Positions 15,633 through 24,071 of a stretch of 64,000 nt of DNA are shown in pieces. The stretch lies in the NCBI RefSeq assembly GCF_009856825.1, contig NZ_WVTD01000001.1, positions 310,001 through 374,000 on the forward strand. Reading direction: 5' to 3'. The DNA is from Novosphingobium silvae. Its GTDB lineage: Bacteria > Pseudomonadota > Alphaproteobacteria > Sphingomonadales > Sphingomonadaceae. The notes beneath the pieces are model-generated. The model was given only the letters and a program-made list of their open reading frames with translations, made no database searches and had not been told where the DNA came from. Each line of letters opens with the position of its first letter. Position 1 is the first letter of the stretch. Made by a program: the position numbers and the translations under genes.

Positions 15633-18503
15633 ATGGATTCCAAGCAGCACCTCTACCTCGTCGACGGCTCGGCCTATATCTTCCGCGCCTATCACCGCCT
15701 GCCGCCTCTCACCAACCCGGAAGGGACGCCGGTGGGCGCGGTCTACGGCTACACGACGATGCTGTGGAAGCTTGCCGAGGACCTCAACAAGGCGGATGGC
15801 CCCACGCATCTCGCCGTGATCCTCGACGCCAGTTCGATATCGTTTCGCAACGACATCTATGACCAGTACAAGGCCAACCGCCCGCCCCCGCCGGAGGATC
15901 TGGTCCCCCAGTTCCCCCTGATCCGCGAGGCGACGCGCGCCTTCTCGCTTCCCTGCATCGAGGAAGTGGGCTTCGAGGCGGACGACCTCATCGCCTCCTA
16001 CGCGCGCGAGGCCACGCGGCGGGGCTGGGACGTGACGATCGTCTCTTCCGACAAGGACCTCATGCAGCTGGTGGGCAAGTGCGCCCAGCCCCATGACGGG
16101 ATAGAGGGCGGCTGCATCGACATGCTGGACACCATGAAGAACCAGCGCATCGACATTCCAGAGGTGATCGAGAAGTTCGGCGTGCCGCCCGAGAAGGTGG
16201 GCGACGTGCTGGCGCTCATGGGCGATTCGGTCGACAACGTGCCCGGCGTCTTCGGCGTCGGTCCCAAGACCGCGACCAAGCTGATCCAGGACTATGGCGA
16301 CCTCGAAAGCGCGCTGGCCGCCGCGCCCTCGATGAAGAAGTCCAAGCTGCAGGAGCGCCTGATCGAGCAGGCCGAGCAGGCCCGCCTTTCCAAGGTGCTG
16401 GTCACGCTCAAGGAAGACTGCACGCTGCCCATGCCGCTCGACGAGTTCAGGCTCGACGCGATCCCGTCCGAGCCGCTCGCCGCATTCCTGGGCCGCCATG
16501 GCTTCACCAGCCTGCTGAAGCGCCTGGATGGCGGCACCGGCAGCCCGGAGCGCGCCACGCAGCTGAACCCGGCCAAGCGCGTCACGGCTGCCGCTGAAGG
16601 GACGGGCGGGAGCGGAGCGGAAGGCGCGGCGCGCCAGCCCCTGCCCGAATGGCCCGCCATCGACCGCACGGCCTACGAGTGCGTCACCACCGAGGCGCAG
16701 CTGGACGAATGGATCGCTCGCGCCGCCGCCGCGCGCCTCGTCGCCATCGACACCGAAACCTCCGCGCTCGATGCGATGCGGGCCGAGCTTGCGGGCATCA
16801 GCCTCGCCGTGGGCCCGAACCAGGCCTGCTACATCCCGCTCGGCCACGGCGGCAGCGACATGTTCGCCGAGAAGCCGCAGCAGGTGCCGATTGCCCAGGC
16901 GCTCGCCCGCCTGAAGCCGCTGCTGGAAAGCGACGCGGTGCTGAAGGTCGGCCAGAACATCAAGTACGACATCAACATCCTGGCGCGCCACGGCATCCAC
17001 GTGGCGCCGGTGGACGATACGATGATCGTCAGCTTCTGCCTCGACGCCGGGCGCTCGCTCGACGGGATCGGCGGCGGGCACGGCATGGACGAGCTGGCCC
17101 AGCGCCACCTTTCGCACACCACGCTCACCTTCAAGGACATCTGCGGCACCGGCAAGAAGGCGATCCCCTTCGGCGAAGTCCCGCTCGACCGCGCCACGCA
17201 ATACGCCGCCGAGGACGCGGACGTCACCTGGCGGCTGCACAGCCAGCTTCGCCCGCGCCTTTCCTTTGAGGGCGGCACGCGCATCTACGAGCGGGTCGAC
17301 CGCCCGCTGATCCCGGTCGTCGCGCAGATGGAGCGGCACGGCATCAAGGTGGACCGCGACCGGCTCGCCGGGCTCTCCAGCCAGTTCGCCGAGGCGATCG
17401 GCGCGCTGGAGCGCGAGATCTTCGCCAAGGTGGGCCAGGAGTTCACCATCGGCAGCCCCAAGCAGCTTGGCGACATCCTGTTCGAGAAGCTGGGCTACAA
17501 GGGCGGCAAGAAGGGCAAGAGCGGCCAGTATTCCACCGACCAGTCGGTGCTCGAGGGACTGGCCGGGCAAGGCGCCGAAGTGGCGACGCAGGTTCTGGAG
17601 TGGCGCCAGCTCTCCAAGCTGCGCTCCACCTACACCGAGGCGCTGCAGGCCGCGATCAACCCGGCGACGGGACGCGTCCACACCAGCTACAGCCTTGTCG
17701 GCGCCCAGACCGGGCGCCTCTCGTCCACCGACCCGAACCTCCAGAACATCCCGATCCGCACCGAGATCGGCCGCCAGATCCGCGACTGCTTCGTGGCCGA
17801 GCCGGGCAATGTGCTGCTCTCGGCCGACTACTCGCAGATCGAACTGCGCCTTGCGGCCCACATGGCCGACGTGCCCAGCCTCAAGGAAGCCTTCGCCAGC
17901 GGCGAGGACATCCACTCGCGCACGGCCATGGAAATGTTCGGCACGGTGGATCGCGACACGCGCGGGCGGGCCAAGACGATCAACTTCGCGATCCTCTACG
18001 GCATCTCGCGCTGGGGGCTGGGCGGGCGGCTCGGCGTCGGGGCGGACGAGGCGCAGGCGATGATCGACCGCTACTTCGAGCGGTTTCCGGGCATCCAGCG
18101 CTATATCCACGAGACGCTGGAGAGCGTGCGCGCCAAGGGCTATTCCGAAACGCTGTTCGGCCGCAAGACCTGGTTCCCGCGCGTGAACTCGAAGAATCAG
18201 GCGGAGCGACAGGGCAGCGAGCGCGCGGCCATCAACGCGCCGATCCAGGGCACCAGCGCCGACATCATCAAGCGCGCGATGGTGCGCATGGGCCCGGCGC
18301 TTGCCACCGCAGGGCTCGGCCACGTGCGGATGCTGCTGCAGGTCCACGACGAACTCGTGTTCGAACTGCCCGAAAGCGATGCGCAGGCCGCCGCGCCGGT
18401 GATCCGGCAGGTCATGGCCGAAGCGGCGCTGCCTGCCGTCAGCCTCGACGTGCCGCTGGGCGTGGAGATCGGCTTCGGGGCAAGCTGGGGCGCGGCGCAC
18501 TAG
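15633..18503 (+). CDS. polA: DNA polymerase I
   Basis: Repair and Okazaki-fragment-processing polymerase, 956 residues. It has all three domains: the 5'-3' flap nuclease (N-terminal 300 residues, with VIVSSDKDLMQLV-like and ALMGDSVDNVPGV motifs), the 3'-5' proofreading exonuclease with intact DTE motif (Asp373, Glu375), and the polymerase domain. Polymerase motif A (SADYSQIELR, about residue 730), motif B (RGRAKTINFAILYGIS) and motif C (VHDE, about residue 904) are all present, so every activity is expected. It starts MDSKQHLYLVDGSAYIFRAY. A long open frame on the opposite strand is a shadow. It stands alone between two small genes. Confidence 0.98.
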   Translation: MDSKQHLYLVDGSAYIFRAYHRLPPLTNPEGTPVGAVYGYTTMLWKLAEDLNKADGPTHLAVILDASSISFRNDIYDQYKANRPPPPEDLVPQFPLIREATRAFSLPCIEEVGFEADDLIASYAREATRRGWDVTIVSSDKDLMQLVGKCAQPHDGIEGGCIDMLDTMKNQRIDIPEVIEKFGVPPEKVGDVLALMGDSVDNVPGVFGVGPKTATKLIQDYGDLESALAAAPSMKKSKLQERLIEQAEQARLSKVLVTLKEDCTLPMPLDEFRLDAIPSEPLAAFLGRHGFTSLLKRLDGGTGSPERATQLNPAKRVTAAAEGTGGSGAEGAARQPLPEWPAIDRTAYECVTTEAQLDEWIARAAAARLVAIDTETSALDAMRAELAGISLAVGPNQACYIPLGHGGSDMFAEKPQQVPIAQALARLKPLLESDAVLKVGQNIKYDINILARHGIHVAPVDDTMIVSFCLDAGRSLDGIGGGHGMDELAQRHLSHTTLTFKDICGTGKKAIPFGEVPLDRATQYAAEDADVTWRLHSQLRPRLSFEGGTRIYERVDRPLIPVVAQMERHGIKVDRDRLAGLSSQFAEAIGALEREIFAKVGQEFTIGSPKQLGDILFEKLGYKGGKKGKSGQYSTDQSVLEGLAGQGAEVATQVLEWRQLSKLRSTYTEALQAAINPATGRVHTSYSLVGAQTGRLSSTDPNLQNIPIRTEIGRQIRDCFVAEPGNVLLSADYSQIELRLAAHMADVPSLKEAFASGEDIHSRTAMEMFGTVDRDTRGRAKTINFAILYGISRWGLGGRLGVGADEAQAMIDRYFERFPGIQRYIHETLESVRAKGYSETLFGRKTWFPRVNSKNQAERQGSERAAINAPIQGTSADIIKRAMVRMGPALATAGLGHVRMLLQVHDELVFELPESDAQAAAPVIRQVMAEAALPAVSLDVPLGVEIGFGASWGAAH

Positions 18504-18637
18504 CTTCGGGCACTTTCGACGACCCGGCGCGGCGCGGCCAGCTTCGGCAAAGGAGGTGGCCGTGCCGGGGGCGACCACCGGCCCGCCGCGTTGCAAAGTG
18601 TTTCGCGCGGCGGCGCAAGGCTGGTCGCGCGCAGGGG

Positions 18638-18652
18638 CAGATGCTAATGCAA
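18638..18652 (+). promoter_or_regulatory. Candidate operator, copy 1 (before the LysR gene)
   Basis: CAGATGCTAATGCAA ends 10 bp before the start codon of the LysR regulator. The same 15-mer, with one mismatch and in reverse orientation, lies before the next gene (19636-19650). The core TGC-TAAT-GCA is a perfect inverted repeat. LysR regulators commonly control themselves and a neighbour, so this is a reasonable operator candidate. Confidence 0.55.
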
Positions 18653-18662
18653 CTCCCTCGCA

Positions 18663-19571
18663 ATGATCCCCTCGCTTTCCCCCAACCTGCTCCTCGTGCT
18701 CGCCATGCTGCTCAAGACCAAGAGCGTCAGCGGCACGGCGCTCATGCTCGGCACCAGCCAACCCAGCATCAGCCGTTCGCTCGCAAAGCTGCGCGAGGCG
18801 CTGAACGATCCCTTGCTGGTGCGCTCGGGCGCGGGAATGATCCGCACGCACCGCGGCGACGAGCTGGTGGGCAAGCTGGCGGACTGGGTGGCCACAACCT
18901 CGTCGCTGCTGACGGAGCGCACGTTCGATCCCGCAGGCGTGGAGCGCCGGTTCCGTATCGCCTCCACCGATTTCGGCGTCATGGCGGTGATCCTTCCCGC
19001 TCTCGCAGCACTGCGGGAAGAGGCGCCCGGTATCGCGATCGACGTGCTGCCGCTCAACCATGCAACACACCGCTCGCTCGCCCAAGGCGACATCGACATC
19101 GCCATTTCCGGGCTCGAGCACGACGCCTCGCAGATGCACCAGCTGCACCTCTTTCGCGACAGCTTCGTCTGCGTCACCCGGCCCGGCCACCCGCTTGCGG
19201 TCGAGGACGGGCCGGTCTCTCTGGACGCGTTCCTTGCCCATCCGCACCTTGGCCTGACCGTAAGCGACGCCGAGCTCGACCGGGTTGCCATGGTGCTCGG
19301 ACCGGCGGCAGAGGGACGCCGGGTGGCGGCGAGCGTACCGTACTTCGCGCTGGCCCCCGACCTGCTGCTGGCGGGCGATCTCGTCATGGTCGTGCCTTCA
19401 CGCGCGCTCCAGGGCTTCGCGCGGGGCAATGCACTGTCGGCAAGACCCGCACCCGAAGAGATCGGCAAGCTCGACTACTGGCTGCTGTGGCACGAGCGCA
19501 GCCAGCGCGATCCCGCATCCGCCTGGCTGCGGGAGCGGCTGAACGCCGCCTGCATGGTTCCCGCCGAATAG
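18663..19571 (+). CDS. LysR-family transcriptional regulator
   Basis: DNA-binding regulator of 302 residues. The N-terminal winged helix-turn-helix spans about residues 8-65, with the recognition-helix pattern GTSQPSISRSLAKLREAL. An effector-binding substrate-binding-protein-like domain follows (RIASTDFGVMAVILPALAAL onward), and the overall look is of the NodD/LeuO-like branch. It starts MIPSLSPNLLLVLAMLLKTK. It lies 101 bp before the start of a TonB-dependent receptor on the same strand. Both starts are preceded by the same motif, suggesting that the regulator controls itself and the receptor. The ligand is unknown; a nutrient taken up by the receptor is a natural guess. Confidence 0.93.
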   Translation: MIPSLSPNLLLVLAMLLKTKSVSGTALMLGTSQPSISRSLAKLREALNDPLLVRSGAGMIRTHRGDELVGKLADWVATTSSLLTERTFDPAGVERRFRIASTDFGVMAVILPALAALREEAPGIAIDVLPLNHATHRSLAQGDIDIAISGLEHDASQMHQLHLFRDSFVCVTRPGHPLAVEDGPVSLDAFLAHPHLGLTVSDAELDRVAMVLGPAAEGRRVAASVPYFALAPDLLLAGDLVMVVPSRALQGFARGNALSARPAPEEIGKLDYWLLWHERSQRDPASAWLRERLNAACMVPAE

Positions 19572-19635
19572 GCGATATCCGAAATTGAGTGTTGGCCTCG
19601 GCCCCGCCGCAAGCGAAGGCGTTGTTGCAATCTGT

Positions 19636-19650
19636 TTGCATTAGCAACTG
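19636..19650 (-). promoter_or_regulatory. Candidate operator, copy 2 (before the TonB receptor)
   Basis: On the minus strand this reads CAGTTGCTAATGCAA, 14 of 15 identical to the copy before the LysR gene. The core TTGC-TAAT-GCAA is a perfect inverted repeat, and a further TTGCAA half-site lies at 19625-19630. It ends 22 bp before the receptor start codon, so binding could block or activate transcription. Confidence 0.55.
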
Positions 19651-19672
19651 CATACGTTTCAAGGGGGTTCTC

Positions 19673-21661
19673 GTGTCCGACAAGACCAGGCTGCGCTGCG
19701 GCGCGGCGTTGCTGACGTTCGCCATCATGGCTCAACAGGCGCCGGCACGCGCCGCCGAGGCCGCCGAGCAGAACGAGGCGACCAACGCCTCGACGATCGT
19801 CGTCACCGCCACGAGCCGCGAGCAGGAAGTCAAGGACGCGCCCGCCTCGATCAGCGTCATCACCCGCGAGGACATCGAGCGCCTGCCCTACCGCGAAGTC
19901 ACCGACGCGCTGCTGGAGATCCCGGGCGTCACCGTGACGCCCGGCGAAGGCAACAGCCGCGACATCTCCATTCGCGGCATGTCCCCGCAGTACACCCTGA
20001 TCCTCGTCGACGGCAAACGCCTGAGCAGCCGCGAATCGCGTACCAACGGCGGCTCCATCTCGGAAGGCGGGCTACTGCCTCCGCTCGAATCGATCGAGCG
20101 CATCGAGGTGGTGCGCGGGCCGATGTCCTCGCTCTACGGCTCGGATGCGATGGGCGGCGTGGTCAACGTCATCACCCGCCGCATCGCGCCGAGCTGGCGC
20201 GGCAGCGTGCGCGCCAACGGCACGATGCAGCTGGCGGATGACTACGGCAACTTCGCCGACGCCAACTTCTACCTCTCGGGGCCCGTGACCTCTGGCGTCG
20301 GCCTGCAGTTGCAGGGTTCGATCAACCGCCGCACCGAGGACCGCGTGGTCGGCGGCACGCCCGAGCGCAAGGACGAGAGCCTGGCCGGCAAGATCGGCTT
20401 CTCCGCCGGTGCCGATCATGACTTCCTGATCGAGGGCGGCTATTACCGCCAGAAGACGCTCGCCACCGCAGGCAAGACCGTCGAGATCAGCGCGACCGCA
20501 CCGCGCGGCACCGAATCGACGATGACGCAGAACCGCTACGTCGCCTCCGCCAGCCACCAGGGGCGCTGGGGCTTCGCCTCGTCCGACACTTACGTCCAGT
20601 ACGAGGACGCCGAGCACGTCGAGGGCGAGAAGCGCATCAAGAACACCGTGGCGCAGTCCATCTGGTCGGTGCCGCTGCCCTCGAACATGCTGAGCCTTGG
20701 CGGCTTCTACCGCAACGAGGACATGACGGACCTTACCAGCAACCGCCTCTCGGGCTCCACCCGCACCGGCGCGAGCCGCACCAACTGGGCGCTGTTCGCT
20801 GAGGACGAGCTGACCATCCTCGACAACCTGCGCCTCACCGGCGGCATCCGGCTCGACAACGACGAGCAGTACGGTGCGCACTGGACCCCGCGCATCTACG
20901 CGGTCTGGAACGCGACCGAGCGCTTCACGCTGAAGGGCGGCTACTCGCAGGGCTTCCGCGCGCCGAACCTGCGCCAGACCCTGTCGGACTGGGGCCAGAC
21001 CAGCCGCGGCGGCACGATCTACGGCAACCCCGACCTCGAGGCCGAAACCTCGCGCACGATCGAGGCGGTGGCGATGTACGAAGGCAACGGGTTCCAGGCC
21101 AGCCTCACCGCCTACGACACCCGCTTCAACGACAAGATCACCCGCATCACCTGCGAGGAAGCGGGCGCATGGTGCATCGACGAGCCGGTCAGCTCGCTGG
21201 GCCGCCCGCCAACGACTTACGTCAACGTCGACAAGGCCAAGGTTCGGGGCATCGAGGCGACCGTGGACGTGAAGCTCACCGGAACGCTGCGCTTCAACGC
21301 CACGGGCACGCTTACCGATTCCGAACAGCTGTCCGGCGCGAACGCGGGCGCGGCGCTTAACGACACGCCCAAGCAGCAGGCCAGCGCCTCGCTGAACTGG
21401 CGGCCGGGCAACCGCTTCTCCGCTTATGCGCGGGCCATCTTCCGGGGCGAGGAAGCCGTCACCGAGGCGCAGATCAGCGGCAACAACCTGGTCGTCGATT
21501 CGTACACCACGGTGGACATCGGCGGATCGTACAAGGTCTCGCCCGACTTCACCTTCCACGCCGGCGTGCAGAACCTGCTCGACAAGCGGCTGGACTACGA
21601 CGAGGCCGGCTACCTGATCGATCCGGCGCGCGTCTGGATGGGCGTGACCGCCCGCTTCTGA
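19673..21661 (+). CDS. TonB-dependent outer-membrane receptor (siderophore/colicin receptor type)
   Basis: Outer-membrane gated channel powered by TonB. The best start is GTG at 19673, with GGGGG seven bases upstream. It gives 662 residues and a clean signal peptide (SDKTRLRCGAALLTFAIMAQ, then PARA). A longer frame from GTG 19589 lacks a ribosome binding site. A TonB-box-like STIVVTAT is followed by the plug domain (REDIERLP, SIRGMSPQYTLILVDGKRL, YGSDAMGGVVNVIT). The 22-strand barrel ends in the canonical aromatic residue (GVTARF). It resembles the FepA/CirA group, so catecholate iron is possible but unproven. It follows the LysR gene and shares its motif. No Fur box was recognised by eye. 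Confidence 0.93.
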   Translation: MSDKTRLRCGAALLTFAIMAQQAPARAAEAAEQNEATNASTIVVTATSREQEVKDAPASISVITREDIERLPYREVTDALLEIPGVTVTPGEGNSRDISIRGMSPQYTLILVDGKRLSSRESRTNGGSISEGGLLPPLESIERIEVVRGPMSSLYGSDAMGGVVNVITRRIAPSWRGSVRANGTMQLADDYGNFADANFYLSGPVTSGVGLQLQGSINRRTEDRVVGGTPERKDESLAGKIGFSAGADHDFLIEGGYYRQKTLATAGKTVEISATAPRGTESTMTQNRYVASASHQGRWGFASSDTYVQYEDAEHVEGEKRIKNTVAQSIWSVPLPSNMLSLGGFYRNEDMTDLTSNRLSGSTRTGASRTNWALFAEDELTILDNLRLTGGIRLDNDEQYGAHWTPRIYAVWNATERFTLKGGYSQGFRAPNLRQTLSDWGQTSRGGTIYGNPDLEAETSRTIEAVAMYEGNGFQASLTAYDTRFNDKITRITCEEAGAWCIDEPVSSLGRPPTTYVNVDKAKVRGIEATVDVKLTGTLRFNATGTLTDSEQLSGANAGAALNDTPKQQASASLNWRPGNRFSAYARAIFRGEEAVTEAQISGNNLVVDSYTTVDIGGSYKVSPDFTFHAGVQNLLDKRLDYDEAGYLIDPARVWMGVTARF

Positions 21662-21684
21662 GGAAGCCCGACACGCAAGGAAAC

Positions 21685-21726
21685 AAAAAGGAGCGCGAGA
21701 GGGATGCCCCTCCCGCGCTCCTTTTT
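21685..21726. terminator. Bidirectional intrinsic terminator
   Basis: AAAAAGGAGCGCG and CGCGCTCCTTTTT form a 13-bp stem between the convergent receptor and maeB genes. An A-run on one side and a T-run on the other let it act in both directions. Confidence 0.85.
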
Positions 21727-21745
21727 CTTTAGGATACCGGCGCTG

Positions 21746-24007
21746 TCAGCCGGCGATGCCGGCGGCCGCCAGCACGGCCAGGGTCAGGACCTCGGGCGCG
21801 ATCGCGGTCATCGGAACGATCTGCACCGGCTTCTCCGCTCCCAGCAGCATCGGGCCGATCGAGGTGGTGCCGCCGATCTCCTTGAGCAGCTTGGCCGAGA
21901 TGTTGGCCGACTGCAGCCCCGGCATGATCAGCACGTTGGCCGGCGCCGACAGGCGGCTGAACGGATAGAGCGCCATGATCTTGGGATTGAGCGCGGCGTC
22001 GGGCGCCATCTCGCCCTCGTACTCGAAGTCCACCTGCTCCTCGTCGAGGATGCGGATCGCCTCGCGGGTCTGCTCCAGCCACTTGCCCGAAGGATTGCCG
22101 AAAGTGGAATAGCTGAGGAAGGCGACGCGCGGCTCGTGCCCGAGGCGACGGGCGACTGCGGCGGTCTCCCTGGCGATCACCGCGAGCTGCGCGGCATCGG
22201 GACGCTCGTTGATCGTGGTGTCGGCCATGAACACGGTGTGGTTCTTGCCCACCAGCATGTGGATGCCGAAGGCCAGCTTGCCCTCGGCCGGATCGAGCAC
22301 CCGCCGCACTTCCTTGATGGTCTGTGCGAAGGGGCGGGTCATGCCGGTGACCATCGCATCACCGACGCCCAGCTTCAGCAGGCCGGAGGCGAAGATGTTG
22401 CGGTCGGTATTGACCATGCGCTGCACGTCGCGCTGCAGGAAGCCGCGACGCTTGAGGCGTTCGTACACCATCTCCACCATCGGGGCGACGTGTTCGGACA
22501 CCATCGAGTTCTCGATGTGGAAGCTCTCGGGGTTCGGCACGCCAAGCTCGGCCATCTTGTCGAGGATAACCTGGCTGCGGCCCACCAGCACCGGCTCGCC
22601 GTAGCCGAAGTCGCGGTACTGGATCGCGGCGCGAAGGACCACTTCGTTGTCGGCCTCGGCGAAGATCATCCGCTTGGGATTGGCGCGGACCTGCTCGTAG
22701 ACGCGGGTGAGCACCGAAGTGGTGGGATTGAGCCGCGCCTTGAGCTGGTCGCGGTAGGCCTCGAAGTCCTCGATCGGCTTCTGCGCCACGCCCGAATCCA
22801 TGGCCGCCCTGGCGACCGCCATCGGCACCACTTCCATCAGGCGCGGGTCGAACGGCGCGGGAATGATGTAGTCGCGCCCGAACTGCTGCGCCTCGCCATA
22901 GGCTGCGGCGACATCCTCGTGGACCTGCTCGCGCGCCAGCTCGGCGATGGCGGTGGCAGCCGCGATCTTCATCTCCTCGTTGATCGCGGTGGCCCGCACG
23001 TCGAGCGCGCCGCGGAAGATGAAGGGGAAGCCCAGCACGTTGTTGACCTGGTTCGGATAATCCGAGCGGCCGGTGGCGACGATCGCGTCGGGGCGCACGG
23101 CCTTGGCCTCGGGCGGAGTGATCTCCGGGTCGGGGTTGGCCATCGCGAAGATGATCGGCTCGGGCGCCATCAGCTTCACCATGTCCTGCGTCACCGCGCC
23201 CTTGGCCGAGAGGCCGAGGAACACGTCCGCGCCCTCGATCGCATCGAGCAGGGTGCGCTTGTCGGTGGCGACCGCGTGGGTGGACTTGAACTGGTCCACG
23301 CGCTCACGCCCCGGATAGATCACGCCGCGCGTGTCGCACACCAGCACGTTTTCGTGGCGCACGCCCATCGACTTGATCAGCGAGGTGCAGGCAAGCGCCG
23401 ATGCGCCCGCGCCGTTCACCACCACCTTGATCTCGTCCAGCTTGCGCCCGGTGATGAGGCAGGCGTTGATGAGGCCCGCCGCCGCGATGATCGCGGTGCC
23501 GTGCTGGTCGTCGTGCATGACCGGGATGTTCATCCGCTCGCGCAGGGCCTGCTCGATGATGAAGCACTCGGGCGCCTTGATGTCTTCCAGGTTGATGCCG
23601 CCGAAGCTGGGCTCCATCATCGCGATGGCCTCGATCAGCGCCTCGGTGTCTTCGCTGGCAAGCTCGATGTCGATGGAATCGACGTCGGCGAAGCGCTTGA
23701 ACAGCACCGCCTTGCCTTCCATCACCGGCTTCGATGCCAGCGCGCCGAGATTGCCCATGCCCAGGATCGCCGTGCCATTCGAGATGACCGCGACGAGGTT
23801 GCCCTTCGCGGTATAGTCGTACGCGGTCGCGGGATCGTCGGCGATGGCCTGCACCGGCACCGCAACGCCCGGCGAATAGGCGAGGCTAAGGTCGCGCTGC
23901 GTCGCCATCGGCTTGGAAGCGATGATCTCGATCTTACCCGGCCGCTGGGTCTGGTGATAGAACAGCGCCTCGCGCTCGGTGAACTGGACCTTGGACTTAT
24001 CGGACAA
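21746..24007 (-). CDS. maeB: NADP-dependent malic enzyme with phosphotransacetylase-like domain
   Basis: Oxidatively decarboxylates malate to pyruvate, making NADPH, at the TCA/gluconeogenesis junction. The preferred start is TTG at 24007, behind GGGAG nine bases upstream. It gives 753 residues starting (M)SDKSKVQFTEREALFYHQTQ; the frame extends 46 codons further but would overlap divergent mutS. The N-terminal malic domain (SYSPGVAVPVQAI, GDADSIDIEL-type region, MHDDQHGTAI) is followed by the NAD(P)-binding domain (VVNGAGASALA). A C-terminal phosphotransacetylase-like domain of about 320 residues (from RMIFAEADNEVVLRAA) follows, which in MaeB enzymes is regulatory and responds to acetyl-CoA rather than being catalytic. 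It is single-gene, closed by a bidirectional terminator. Confidence 0.95.
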   Translation of the reverse strand: MSDKSKVQFTEREALFYHQTQRPGKIEIIASKPMATQRDLSLAYSPGVAVPVQAIADDPATAYDYTAKGNLVAVISNGTAILGMGNLGALASKPVMEGKAVLFKRFADVDSIDIELASEDTEALIEAIAMMEPSFGGINLEDIKAPECFIIEQALRERMNIPVMHDDQHGTAIIAAAGLINACLITGRKLDEIKVVVNGAGASALACTSLIKSMGVRHENVLVCDTRGVIYPGRERVDQFKSTHAVATDKRTLLDAIEGADVFLGLSAKGAVTQDMVKLMAPEPIIFAMANPDPEITPPEAKAVRPDAIVATGRSDYPNQVNNVLGFPFIFRGALDVRATAINEEMKIAAATAIAELAREQVHEDVAAAYGEAQQFGRDYIIPAPFDPRLMEVVPMAVARAAMDSGVAQKPIEDFEAYRDQLKARLNPTTSVLTRVYEQVRANPKRMIFAEADNEVVLRAAIQYRDFGYGEPVLVGRSQVILDKMAELGVPNPESFHIENSMVSEHVAPMVEMVYERLKRRGFLQRDVQRMVNTDRNIFASGLLKLGVGDAMVTGMTRPFAQTIKEVRRVLDPAEGKLAFGIHMLVGKNHTVFMADTTINERPDAAQLAVIARETAAVARRLGHEPRVAFLSYSTFGNPSGKWLEQTREAIRILDEEQVDFEYEGEMAPDAALNPKIMALYPFSRLSAPANVLIMPGLQSANISAKLLKEIGGTTSIGPMLLGAEKPVQIVPMTAIAPEVLTLAVLAAAGIAG

Positions 24008-24071
24008 AGCGTGATCTCCCGGTTTCGCCTCGGGCCCTAACCAATCTCTCGCCCACGCGATAGGGGAAAGG

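Noticed and set aside
15408..19247. Upstream extension of the small lipoprotein frame across the antisense of polA and lysR
   Set aside because: The 1280 extra codons are antisense shadow. A complete signal peptide with lipobox begins at 15407, which fixes the real start.
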